A program made the position numbers and the translations under genes. A stretch of DNA of 39,096 nt from DASUAL01 sp035763805 (GTDB lineage Bacteria > Gemmatimonadota > Gemmatimonadetes > Gemmatimonadales > GWC2-71-9): NCBI GenBank assembly GCA_035763805.1, contig DASUAL010000022.1, positions 1 through 39,096 on the forward strand, in the 5' to 3' direction. A model generated the notes under the pieces. It saw only the letters and a list, made by a program, of their open reading frames with translations. It had not been told where the DNA came from and searched no databases. Numbering within the stretch: position 1 is the first letter of the stretch; every line of letters starts with the position of its first letter. Shown piece by piece: positions 7,093 through 14,947 of this stretch.

Positions 7093-8688
7093 ATGGGTCG
7101 CCGAGCCGTGCCGTGGCTGGTCGGGTTCGCCGCTATCGCCTGCGATCGCACGCCTCAACCCGTCAGCGTGGCGGCGCTGTCGCAGGCGGCGCAGGCGGAG
7201 ATCCTCGTGAGCTACAATCCATTCACCGGACGGCCCAGCTTCATGCGCGGCCGGATCCCCGTCGCGGTGACCGGTCGGCCCGAGACGGATACCACACCGG
7301 CCGTGGCCCTCGGCTTCATGCAGCGCTACGCCGACCTGTTCGGGATCGACAGCGCCGCGCGCGACCTGCGGCTCGTGGACTCCCGGGTGGACGACCTCGG
7401 GGCGCGCCACATGACGCTGCAGCAGGTCTACGGGGGCGTCGACGTGTACGGCGCCATTTACTCGCTCCACCTGGCCCCGCGCGGCGGGCCGATCGTCGCG
7501 ATGAGCAGCAACCTCGTTCCGGACGTCCGCACGGCGACGACCGAGCCCACCATCAGCGACGACTCGGCGCGCACGCTGGCGCGTTCGCAGCTCCTGCACG
7601 GAACCGCGGCGGCGGCGCGGCTCGTCCTGTACCCGGGACGGCGGCGCGCGTCGCGGGCCCATCTCGCCTGGGTAGTCGAAGTGCGCGGCGACTCGATCCG
7701 GCGGAGCGAAGGGCGCGTGGATACGGTGCCGGCGCGCCATGACTTCGTGATCGATGCGACGCGCGGGCGCATGCTCGACGTGCTCGACCGGCTGTACACG
7801 GCGCGCAATCGCCGGACCCACGACGCGAACCACGGCACCACGCTCCCGGGCACGCTGCGGCGCACGGAAACGCAAGGGCCCACGCGCGACGCCGACGTGG
7901 ACAGCGCGCACAGCTTCGTGGGAAACACCTACGACTATTACTCCGCCACCCACGGACGCGACAGCTATGACGGCGCCGGGGCCGCGCTCATCTCCACGGT
8001 GCACTACAGCACCAACTACCAGAACGCGTTTTGGGACGGCACGCAGATGGTGTTCGGGGACGGGTTCGCGGTGAAGGACGTCACCGCGCACGAGCTGACC
8101 CACGCGGTGACGGAGCGGACGGCGAACCTGGAGTACCGCTGGCAGTCGGGCGCGCTGAACGAGAGCGTCTCGGACATCTTCGGCGCCATGGTCGACCGCG
8201 ACGATTGGGTCATGGGCGAGGACCTCCCGATCGGCGCCATTCGCGATCTCGCGAACCCGAGCGCGCACGGTCAACCCGGGCACACCCGCGACTGGGTGGC
8301 GACATGCGGCGACAACGAGGGCGTGCACACGAACAGCGGGATCCCGAGCAAGGCGTTCGTGAACGTCGCCGCCGGCATCGGCAAGAACGACGCCGAGCGC
8401 ATTTTCTACCGGACGCTGACGGTGTACCTCCATCCGCAGGCGACGCTCGAGGACGCCCGCGCGGCCGCCCTACAGTCGGCGGAAGACCTGTTCGGCGCCG
8501 CAAGCCCTCAGGCACAGGCCGTCAACAGCGGCTTCGCTGCCGTGGGGCTCGACGGCTCGTTCCGACCGCCGGCGAATAGCTGCGCCCCGTTCCCCACACC
8601 GGCCGACCTCTCCCCGGCCGCGCTGGCGGTGCTCCTGGCCCTGCTCGCGCTGGCGCACGGGGCGCGCCGCTTGATGCGACGAGCGTAG
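7093..8688 (+). CDS. M4-family (thermolysin-like) metallopeptidase with exosortase-type sorting tail
   Basis: A 531-aa secreted zinc endopeptidase. Order: signal peptide ending in AIAC (lipobox-like, residues 12-17), an FTP/PepSY-type propeptide (about 20-215), then the M4 catalytic domain. HELTH at 333-337 gives two Zn ligands and the catalytic Glu, NESVSDIFG (E357) the third ligand, and GDNEGVHTNSGI the transition-state His. After PPANSCAPFPTPADLSP there is one hydrophobic segment and a basic end (GARRLMRRA), the layout of a PEP-CTERM-like sorting signal. The start follows GGAGG. The next gene, one base away, is an exosortase, so this is probably its substrate. Confidence 0.93.
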   Translation: MGRRAVPWLVGFAAIACDRTPQPVSVAALSQAAQAEILVSYNPFTGRPSFMRGRIPVAVTGRPETDTTPAVALGFMQRYADLFGIDSAARDLRLVDSRVDDLGARHMTLQQVYGGVDVYGAIYSLHLAPRGGPIVAMSSNLVPDVRTATTEPTISDDSARTLARSQLLHGTAAAARLVLYPGRRRASRAHLAWVVEVRGDSIRRSEGRVDTVPARHDFVIDATRGRMLDVLDRLYTARNRRTHDANHGTTLPGTLRRTETQGPTRDADVDSAHSFVGNTYDYYSATHGRDSYDGAGAALISTVHYSTNYQNAFWDGTQMVFGDGFAVKDVTAHELTHAVTERTANLEYRWQSGALNESVSDIFGAMVDRDDWVMGEDLPIGAIRDLANPSAHGQPGHTRDWVATCGDNEGVHTNSGIPSKAFVNVAAGIGKNDAERIFYRTLTVYLHPQATLEDARAAALQSAEDLFGAASPQAQAVNSGFAAVGLDGSFRPPANSCAPFPTPADLSPAALAVLLALLALAHGARRLMRRA

Positions 8689-8689
8689 C

Positions 8690-9214
8690 GTGCGCGCCGG
8701 GCGCGACCGCCTGCGCCACTGCGTGCTGGTAGGAGCGCCGCTCGCGTGGCTCGGCGTGATCCTATCGGCACGCGCCGGAGTCCCGGCACCGGGGCGCTGG
8801 CTCGAGCCGTTCGCGGAGCTGCTCGCGTCCCTCGTCCAACTGGCCATGGCGTGGACCGGGATCGACACGCTGCGCCACGGCGCGTTTCTCTACGCTCCTG
8901 GGGCGTTCGCGTACGAGATCGGCATCGGCTGCACCGGCCTCCTACCGGCTGCCGTGGTAGCGACGGCGATCCTCGCGTCGCCGGGAACGGCGGTGAGCAA
9001 GGGCTGGGGGCTCGCCGTCGGCGTGCCGCTCGTGCTGCTCGTCAACCTGCTGCGGCTGGCGCACCTCTTCTACCTCGGCACGCACTCACCCGCGCTATAC
9101 GAGCAGGCACACCTCGTCTGGTGGGAGGGAGCGCTGGTGGGGATGGCGTTCGCCGTGTGGCTGGTGTGGTCCCGGGTGGGCGAAATCAGCCGCTCTTCGC
9201 GACCAAGCCGTTGA
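8690..9214 (+). CDS. Exosortase (XrtH-like), dedicated to the adjacent peptidase
   Basis: A 174-aa integral membrane protein with about five hydrophobic segments. The exosortase catalytic triad is visible: Cys81 in EIGIGCTGLLPA, Arg122 in VNLLRLAHLFYLG and His141 in EQAHLVWWEG. The NLLRL..LFYLG and AHL.W segments resemble exosortase H, which acts on IPTLxxWG-CTERM tails. Exosortases are thought to cut a C-terminal sorting signal in the membrane and hand the protein to the cell surface. The GTG start is one base after the peptidase stop. No other PEP-CTERM-like protein is visible in the window, pointing to a one-substrate pair. Confidence 0.85.
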   Translation: MRAGRDRLRHCVLVGAPLAWLGVILSARAGVPAPGRWLEPFAELLASLVQLAMAWTGIDTLRHGAFLYAPGAFAYEIGIGCTGLLPAAVVATAILASPGTAVSKGWGLAVGVPLVLLVNLLRLAHLFYLGTHSPALYEQAHLVWWEGALVGMAFAVWLVWSRVGEISRSSRPSR

Positions 9215-9620
9215 GCAGCTGGATGAGCGGCTGGAGCTCGGACGGGACCGCGGTATCCATCGCTCGGACGCGGCGGCTCCCGTAGACGACCACGTACTCG
9301 AAGAGATCGGCGCCGGGGCGCGGCGGAAGGTACTCTGACCGCAGAGCCTCGAACTTGATCGCCTGGAGCAGCGAGCGGAGCTGGGCGAGCGTGTCGCCGC
9401 CGAGGGCGAAATCCGAGACCGCTCCGCGGCGGTAGAGCCGCGCGGTGCCGTCGGTGTGCACCACGAGGCGGTCGTCGCGACCGGCGATCCCCCCCGAGCG
9501 CTGATATTCGACCAGGGCGGGCGCCTGCGAATTCCCCGATGGACACCCACTGATCGAGAAGACGACGATTGACAAGACGAGCAGCCTCAAGGTGCGTTTT
9601 CCCGGCGCCATTATCGGCAT
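9186..9620 (-). CDS. Small lipoprotein of unknown function
   Basis: A 144-aa lipoprotein. Signal peptide LRLLVLSIVVFSISGC ends in a clear lipobox (SISGC, Cys about residue 24), followed by PSGNSQAPALVEYQRSGGIA. The mature part, ending LIQLLNGLVAKSG, contains DRLVVHTDGTARLYRRG and LAQLRSLLQAIKFEALRSEY, typical of a small family of bacterial proteins whose fold relates a C-terminal helix to a beta-sheet; I do not know a function. It faces the exosortase and their 3' ends overlap by 29 bases. The start at 9620 is chosen for the signal peptide. Confidence 0.75.
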   Translation of the reverse strand: MPIMAPGKRTLRLLVLSIVVFSISGCPSGNSQAPALVEYQRSGGIAGRDDRLVVHTDGTARLYRRGAVSDFALGGDTLAQLRSLLQAIKFEALRSEYLPPRPGADLFEYVVVYGSRRVRAMDTAVPSELQPLIQLLNGLVAKSG

Positions 9621-9746
9621 GCTATCCCGACGGCCGTGTGCCGTCAAGCGCCGCGACCGCCGCGAGCGCCGCTGGACGCAACGCCCGCCGTGGTGAGGAT
9701 TGAAAGTGTTGTAGAGCGGCTTCCACGCTGCAAGTGGTGTCATGTA

Positions 9747-9870
9747 CCAAGTCCGCGCCGAGTGTCAGGAGTGTCCCGAACGGGTAGAGGCGGAATCGGG
9801 TTCCGAGTGCCGTGGCCCCGAACCCTACCCCGAGCAGAATGAACAGCGTGATGACACCGGTGAGAGTTAA
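9747..9870 (-). pseudogene. Remnant of a DUF998-like membrane protein
   Basis: On the minus strand this reads LTLTGVITLFILLGVGFGAT and ALGTRFRLYPFGTLLTLGAD. It lines up with residues 145-180 of the DUF998 half of the fusion at 24280-26247 (MITLLLMMLAMGFGAAAFGK, RFRVYSIATMVILFG). Only this two-helix piece survives, without start or end. It touches copy B of the 66-bp repeat. Confidence 0.65.
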
Positions 9871-9875
9871 GTGCG

Positions 9876-9941
9876 GGGCGTCGAGGGGCGCCGAGGCGTG
9901 AGAGTCGCCACCTGGAACGTCAACGGTATCCGCGCCCGCGC
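9876..9941 (+). repeat. Direct repeat copy B: 5' end of the intact exonuclease gene
   Basis: Partner of the repeat at 6943-7008 (66 bases, four mismatches). This copy runs on into the full exonuclease III gene. The 2.87 kb between the copies holds the peptidase, exosortase, lipoprotein and a DUF998 remnant. Confidence 0.9.
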
Positions 9942-10653
9942 CTCCCAGGTCCGGGAGTGGCTCGAGCGCGAGCGGCCGGACGTGGTGTGCTTGCAGGAAC
10001 TGAAGGCGGAGGCGAATCAAATCCCGGAGCAGGTCAAGCTCGCGGACTATCATGCATACTGGCATGGCCGGAAGGGGTATTCGGGCGTGTCGTTGCACGT
10101 TCGCAAGGAGCTGTGCGCCGTCAATCCGGCGTACAGCCATCCCCCGTTCGACGTCGAATCACGCATCGTGCAGGTGGATCAGGGCGATCTGGTGATCGCC
10201 TCCGTGTACGTCCCGAACGGCGGCAAGGACTATCCCGCGAAGCTGAGCTTCCTGACGCGGCTCACGGACTGGGCGCGGCAGCTGCACGCCGATGGGCGCG
10301 AGCTGCTGCTGTGCGGCGACATCAACATCGCGCGGACCGAGCTGGACGTCCATCCGAAGGAGCGCAAGCCCAACGCGGTGGGCCAGCGGCCCGAGGAGCG
10401 GGCGTTGTTCGAAGCGCTGCTCGGCACGGGCCTCGCGGATCTGGGGCGGGCCTTCGATCCCGACAATCCCGGTCTGTTCACCTGGTGGGCGCCGTGGCGG
10501 AACCTCCGCGCCCGCAACATCGGCTGGCGCTTGGACTACGTGCTCGCGTCACGGGCCCTGGCGGCTCGCGCCCAGAGCTGCGTGGTGCAAGCCGACGTCG
10601 GCACCAGTGATCACGCGCCGGTGGTGATGGCGATGGCCGACAGCGGCCGATGA
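9898..10653 (+). CDS. xth: Exodeoxyribonuclease III (AP endonuclease)
   Basis: A 251-aa member of the exonuclease III / APE1 fold, cutting DNA at abasic sites and degrading 3' ends during base excision repair. Catalytic features: WNVNGIRAR (Asn of the active site), Glu34 in VCLQELKAE (metal ligand), CGDINIAR (Asp and Asn), and TSDHAPVVM (Asp-His pair). RNIGWRLDYVLAS is the DNA-facing segment. The GTG at 9898 gives the usual start VRVATWNVNG and is preceded by GAGG. Convergent with the NirK-like gene. The 5' end is duplicated at 6943. Confidence 0.95.
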   Translation: MRVATWNVNGIRARASQVREWLERERPDVVCLQELKAEANQIPEQVKLADYHAYWHGRKGYSGVSLHVRKELCAVNPAYSHPPFDVESRIVQVDQGDLVIASVYVPNGGKDYPAKLSFLTRLTDWARQLHADGRELLLCGDINIARTELDVHPKERKPNAVGQRPEERALFEALLGTGLADLGRAFDPDNPGLFTWWAPWRNLRARNIGWRLDYVLASRALAARAQSCVVQADVGTSDHAPVVMAMADSGR

Positions 10654-10800
10654 GGCTGCACGATGGTCGCCTCCGGCTCCTTGCTCAAGCTCGCGTTCAT
10701 CGAAGGATGCGCCAGCTAGTGGTGGAGCTGTTAGGACAAGTAGCGGCGATTGGCAGGAACTAGCCGCGAGAAAATGACATCGTTCGGTCGACTTCTATCC

Positions 10801-10824
10801 GAAGCGGCGGTCCTGGACCGCTTC
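10801..10824. terminator. Bulged hairpin between convergent genes
   Basis: GAAGC-GGC-GGTCC-T-GGACC-GCTTC: two 5-bp stem parts with a 3-base bulge on one side. It lies in the 234-bp gap between the convergent xth and NirK-like genes and could end both transcripts, but there is no T-tract. Confidence 0.35.
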
Positions 10825-10887
10825 GGCGTGCGGCTGGAACGGCAGGCCCTGGTCATCCCCGGCTGAGGCGCCGCGGCCATGGCGCCT

Positions 10888-11889
10888 TTAGGGCGTCGCC
10901 TCGAACATTCCCACCGCCCCCTTGGTGGCGTCCGCGAAGGCGTGGCTGACGAACGGATACGTCCCGGGCTCCACCAGTCGCGTTTCAAAGATCACTCCGC
11001 CCCCAACCGGCACGCTCATCGTCTGCACGCCCTCGAGGGGGTGCGCGAGGGAGCCGTCGAGGTAGACGCGGTCGAAGATCGCCCCCACGACATGGAACGC
11101 CGACCAGCGATTGGGGCCCGCGTTGACCACGTACATCCGGAGCCGCTCGCCCGCCCGGACCTTGATCGGGTGGTTTGCGTACTCCGCCGCGCGCCCGTTG
11201 AACACGACGTAATCGGGCGCCAGGCCGAGCAACTTCTCCCAGTCGATCATGCGCGTCGAGTCGGAGAGCGTCTTGGTGTAGAATTCGCTCTGGACGAACA
11301 CCAACTCCTTCGCCGGGACGCGTCCCCCCGGCGGGTCAACGATCATGCCCCCGTACATGCCGTTCGCGATGTGCAGCGCCACGGGCGCGGTGCCGCAGTG
11401 ATACATGAACGCTCCCGCCACCCGCGCCACGAACCGGTAATGCAGGGAGTCGTTGGGCAGCAGGTTCACGTACACGCGGCTCGGCGCGATCTCGGCGGCG
11501 TGGAAGTCCAGGCTGTGCGGCATCGGCGCCCGGTTGATCAGGGTGAAGTCCACGGTGTCGCCTTGCGTCACTCGGATCACGGGGCCGGGCACCCGCCCGT
11601 CGAAGGTCCAGGCGTCGTAGGTCACGCCGGAGGCGATGCGGACTCTCGCGTGGCTCATCTCGATACGCACGCGGTGGAGCCGGCTGGCGGAGCGCGGCGG
11701 CGCCACCGGGTCGATCGGAGCGGGTTCCCCGCCCGTGCCGACCGGCGCCTCCCCGTGCGAGATGTCGGCCGGGGCGGTAGCGGGAGGCGTCGGGGCCGCC
11801 TCCCGAGCCTGCTGCGGCGGCCGCTCGCGGCAGGCCATGAGGGCCGCAGTGGCGGCACACCAGGACAGGATGGCGAAATGGCTGCGCAT
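10888..11889 (-). CDS. NirK-like two-domain cupredoxin lipoprotein
   Basis: A 333-aa lipoprotein (lipobox LMAC, Cys20) with a Pro/Ala-rich linker and two cupredoxin domains arranged as in copper nitrite reductase. Type 1 copper ligands: His125 (MPHSLD), Cys165 (YHC), His173 (ALHIAN) and Met178 (NGMYGG). Type 2 ligands: His130 (DFHAA), His164 (YHC) and His316 (FVSHAF). The catalytic Asp128 is present (HSLDFHA). The second catalytic His (His255 of the classical enzyme) seems replaced: the aligned stretch FHVVGAIFDRVY has Ile271 there. So electron-transfer copper is kept while nitrite reduction is doubtful. Start at 11889 chosen for the signal peptide. By-eye alignment. Confidence 0.88.
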   Translation of the reverse strand: MRSHFAILSWCAATAALMACRERPPQQAREAAPTPPATAPADISHGEAPVGTGGEPAPIDPVAPPRSASRLHRVRIEMSHARVRIASGVTYDAWTFDGRVPGPVIRVTQGDTVDFTLINRAPMPHSLDFHAAEIAPSRVYVNLLPNDSLHYRFVARVAGAFMYHCGTAPVALHIANGMYGGMIVDPPGGRVPAKELVFVQSEFYTKTLSDSTRMIDWEKLLGLAPDYVVFNGRAAEYANHPIKVRAGERLRMYVVNAGPNRWSAFHVVGAIFDRVYLDGSLAHPLEGVQTMSVPVGGGVIFETRLVEPGTYPFVSHAFADATKGAVGMFEATP

Positions 11890-12503
11890 GGAGGGGCCTC
11901 TCGGGAGGGGTCGAGTCAATCGGATCAATCTATCCAGCGTCGCGTCACGCGCGAAGGTGTCTTGGTGGTGTGCGCGGCGAGCGGGCAACGGCCCTTAGCC
12001 CGGCAGGCGCCCGCGGAGCGCCGGCCCGGTGAACCGGCCCGACAACGGTCGCGACGACCTTCGGATCGGGTTTCGTGCAGCCCTGGCGGTGGGAGTCACG
12101 GGGGTCGGCTCTCTTTGCCTCGCGACGACTCACAGCCACACGTGGCAGCGCACACCTTGACCCGGTTCCTTGGCACAAGGTCTGGGTTGGGATCGGATGC
12201 ACGTTGGCTTTCGGACCACCGGAGGCCAGCTTGTTTTATCGGATCAAAAACGCCCTGGCACCTCCCCAGTGGCCCGCATGTTGTCGTCCGATCCCCGCCC
12301 GGACCCCGCACCCCGCCCTACGGATTCGGCGGGGCCGTGTTCGGCCGAGGGCTGGATGTTGCGTCGGCGCAACGCTTCTCCCCATGGGCAATTAGCCGCT
12401 GTCGGGGCAGGTGACATAGCTCACCACGGCTCGCCGCGAGAAGGGCAAGTTGTTCAGGAATGAGGCAAAAGATGCAACGTCCGAAGGAGTGTGGAGAACA
12501 ACC
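11890..12503. other. 614-bp divergent intergenic region
   Basis: Between the divergently transcribed NirK-like and hybrid-kinase genes. I see no conserved protein. The only open frame with any character is a 43-codon GTG frame at 12029-12160 (+) with one hydrophobic stretch (IGFRAALAVGVTGVGSLCLA) and no convincing ribosome site; I do not call it a gene. The region should hold promoters for both flanking genes, but no clear -35/-10 pair stands out. Confidence 0.5.
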
Positions 12504-14837
12504 GTGAGCGTCCCGCTGCGCGTGCTGGTGGTCGAAGACTCGGAGGAGGACGCGTTGTTGCTCGTGCGCGTGCTCAAGCGCGGGGGCTACGAGCCGATCT
12601 ATGAGCGGGTCGATACCGCCTCCGCCATGAAGGCCGCGCTCGAGCGCCAGGGCTGGGATCTTGTCATCGGCGACCACAGCATGCCGGCGTTCAGCAGCAC
12701 GGCGGCGCTGGCGCTCCTGCGGGAACTCGGCCTCGACGTTCCGTTCATTTGTGTCTCGGGCACGATCAGCGAAGAGCAAGCCGTGGCGACCATGAAGGCG
12801 GGTGCGAGCGATTACTTCGCGAAGGGACAGCTCAAGCGCCTGCTGCCGGCGATCGCGCGCGAGCTGCGCGAGGCGAAGGGGCGTGCGGCGTTGCGCGTAT
12901 CAGAAGCCAGCCACGGGACGCTGGTCGAACACGCCCCCGTCGGCATCTACCGCTCGAGCCCGGAGGGCAGGTTCTTATCGGTGAACGCCGCCTTGGTCCG
13001 TATCCTGGGCTACGACTCTGCCGCAGAAGTGCTCCAACTCGACATGACGCGGGAAGTGTACGCCGACCCCACCGAGCGACAGCGTCTGCTGGACCGGGAT
13101 ACCTACACGGATCGCGAATACGACGAGGTGGAAGCGACCTGGAAGCGGAGGGACGGCAGCCTCCTGAGCGTGCAGCTCAGCGTCCGTGCCGTGCGGAATG
13201 CCGCTCGACACGTCGAGTACTACGAGACCTTCGTCAGGGATGTCACCGAGCAGCGACGGCTGCAGCAGCAGCTCGTGCAGGCGCAAAAAATGGAGGCGGT
13301 CGGCCGTTTGGCGGGAGGAATCGCGCACGACTTCAACAACCTGCTGACTGTGATCACCAGCTACAGCGATTTGCTACTCGAAGACCTCGGCCGGGACGAT
13401 CCGAAGCGGGACGATGTCGAGCAGGTACGGAAGGCCGCGGAGGGCGCGGCGTCCCTCACCCGCCAGCTGCTGGCGTTCAGCCGTCAACAGGTGCTCGAGC
13501 CACGGGTCGTGGACCTGAACGTGGTGGTCGGCGGTCTCCGGAAGATGCTGCAACGGGTCATCGGCGAGGACGTGGAGTTTGCGACGACGCTCGCCCCCGA
13601 TCTACGCGCCGTGAGGGCGGACGTGGGACAGCTCGAGCAAGTGCTCATGAACCTTGCGGTGAACGCGCGCGATGCGATGCCAACCGGAGGGAAGCTCACG
13701 ATCGAGACTGCCAATGTCGAGCTCGATACCGACTACACGCGCAAACACCATCCAGCGGCGGCAGGTCATTTCGTCATGCTCGCCGTAAGCGACACGGGCG
13801 TCGGGATGGACGAGGCGACCAAAGCCAGGATCTTCGAACCGTTCTTCACCACTAAGGGGCCAGGCAAGGGTACCGGCCTGGGCCTTGCCACGGTGTACGG
13901 CATCGTCAAACAGTCGGGGGGGTTCGTCTGGGTGTATTCCGAGCCGGGCCACGGGACGAGCTTCAAGATCTACTTGCCGCGGCTGGACGAGCCTGTCGAC
14001 CAGGGAGCAACCTCACCTGCCGCCGCGGGCGTTCCGCGTGGGACGGAGACCGTGCTCGTCGTAGAGGATGCCGCCGCCGTTCGGGCCGTCACCCGGCAGG
14101 TGCTGGAACGCCAAGGCTACACAATCCTCGAGGCACCGAACGGCGCAGCGGCTCTCCACCTAGCGGCGACGCATCACGGCCCAATCCACTTGCTCCTGAC
14201 CGATGTGGTGATGCCGGCACTCAGCGGGCGGCCACTCGCCGAGCGGCTGACGCAGCTGCGACCGGAGACACGGGTCCTCTATACATCGGGGTACACGGAT
14301 GATTCCATCGTGCGGCACGGGATCCTCGAGCCTGGTATCGCCTATCTCCAGAAACCGTTCACGCCCGCCAGCCTCGCGCGCAAGGTCCGCGACGTGCTCG
14401 ACACGGCCACGACTCCCCGGACTGCGGCGAGGCTGGTCCCACGGGAAGCACCTGCTGGATCCCGAATCTTGCTGATTGATGACGATGCCCGCCTCCGGGA
14501 CGCGATCCGCCGAGCCCTCGAGCAGGCCGGCCATGAGGTGGTCGAAGCGACCGACGGCGCCGCCGGCCTTCAGCTATACCGCGAGCGAGGCGCGGACGTC
14601 GTAATCCTGGACATCTTCATGCCCGAGCGGGATGGACTCGAGTTCATCCGGGACCTGCGGGCCGAGGGTCGTCAGGCGAAGATCATCGCCATTTCCGGTG
14701 GGGGTCGGACCGGACAAATCGACATGCTGAAGGCGGCGGCAGCCTTCGGTGCCACGTGCACGCTATCGAAACCGGTGGCCTTGAACGAACTCCTCGCAAC
14801 CGTTCACGACTTGCTGGTGCAGGGGGCGGAGTCCTAA
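12504..14837 (+). CDS. Hybrid histidine kinase with REC-PAS-HisKA-HATPase-REC-REC
   Basis: A 777-aa cytosolic signalling protein, no membrane segments. Receiver 1 (about 5-120; phospho-acceptor Asp57 in VIGDHSMP, Lys in YFAKGQ) is followed by a PAS domain (about 139-250), HisKA (His275 in GGIAHDFNNLL), HATPase_c (NLAVNARDAMP, DTGVGMDE, GTGLGLATVYGIV), receiver 2 (LLLTDVVMPALSGRP, SGYTDDS, QKPF) and receiver 3 (ILLIDDDARLR, VILDIFMPERDG). This order suggests a relay: input receiver, kinase, then two output receivers. The GTG at 12504 has GGAG seven bases upstream; farther in-frame TTG/GTG codons lack one. It heads a same-strand series that continues with the TonB receptor. Confidence 0.93.
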   Translation: MSVPLRVLVVEDSEEDALLLVRVLKRGGYEPIYERVDTASAMKAALERQGWDLVIGDHSMPAFSSTAALALLRELGLDVPFICVSGTISEEQAVATMKAGASDYFAKGQLKRLLPAIARELREAKGRAALRVSEASHGTLVEHAPVGIYRSSPEGRFLSVNAALVRILGYDSAAEVLQLDMTREVYADPTERQRLLDRDTYTDREYDEVEATWKRRDGSLLSVQLSVRAVRNAARHVEYYETFVRDVTEQRRLQQQLVQAQKMEAVGRLAGGIAHDFNNLLTVITSYSDLLLEDLGRDDPKRDDVEQVRKAAEGAASLTRQLLAFSRQQVLEPRVVDLNVVVGGLRKMLQRVIGEDVEFATTLAPDLRAVRADVGQLEQVLMNLAVNARDAMPTGGKLTIETANVELDTDYTRKHHPAAAGHFVMLAVSDTGVGMDEATKARIFEPFFTTKGPGKGTGLGLATVYGIVKQSGGFVWVYSEPGHGTSFKIYLPRLDEPVDQGATSPAAAGVPRGTETVLVVEDAAAVRAVTRQVLERQGYTILEAPNGAAALHLAATHHGPIHLLLTDVVMPALSGRPLAERLTQLRPETRVLYTSGYTDDSIVRHGILEPGIAYLQKPFTPASLARKVRDVLDTATTPRTAARLVPREAPAGSRILLIDDDARLRDAIRRALEQAGHEVVEATDGAAGLQLYRERGADVVILDIFMPERDGLEFIRDLRAEGRQAKIIAISGGGRTGQIDMLKAAAAFGATCTLSKPVALNELLATVHDLLVQGAES

Positions 14838-14947
14838 GGCCCTCCGGGTGGCGGCATTACGGGGGGGTAGCGAGTCGGGCGCGCGCCGCTAATAGCCAAT
14901 ACGGGATCGTGCTCACGAAGGGCGATACGCCAGGGGGGGGCCGACCG

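Noticed and set aside
6235..8433. A 732-codon open frame on the minus strand
   Set aside because: Antisense to the methyltransferase and M4 peptidase genes. Its composition is Arg/His/Val-rich without any domain, as usual for the opposite strand of GC-rich genes.
12029..12160. 43-codon GTG frame with one hydrophobic stretch
   Set aside because: No good ribosome site, no neighbour coupling, and chance open frames are common at this GC content.
10879..12414. A 511-codon open frame on the plus strand
   Set aside because: Antisense to the NirK-like gene, whose copper ligands are clear. The continuation past it shows no conserved sequence.
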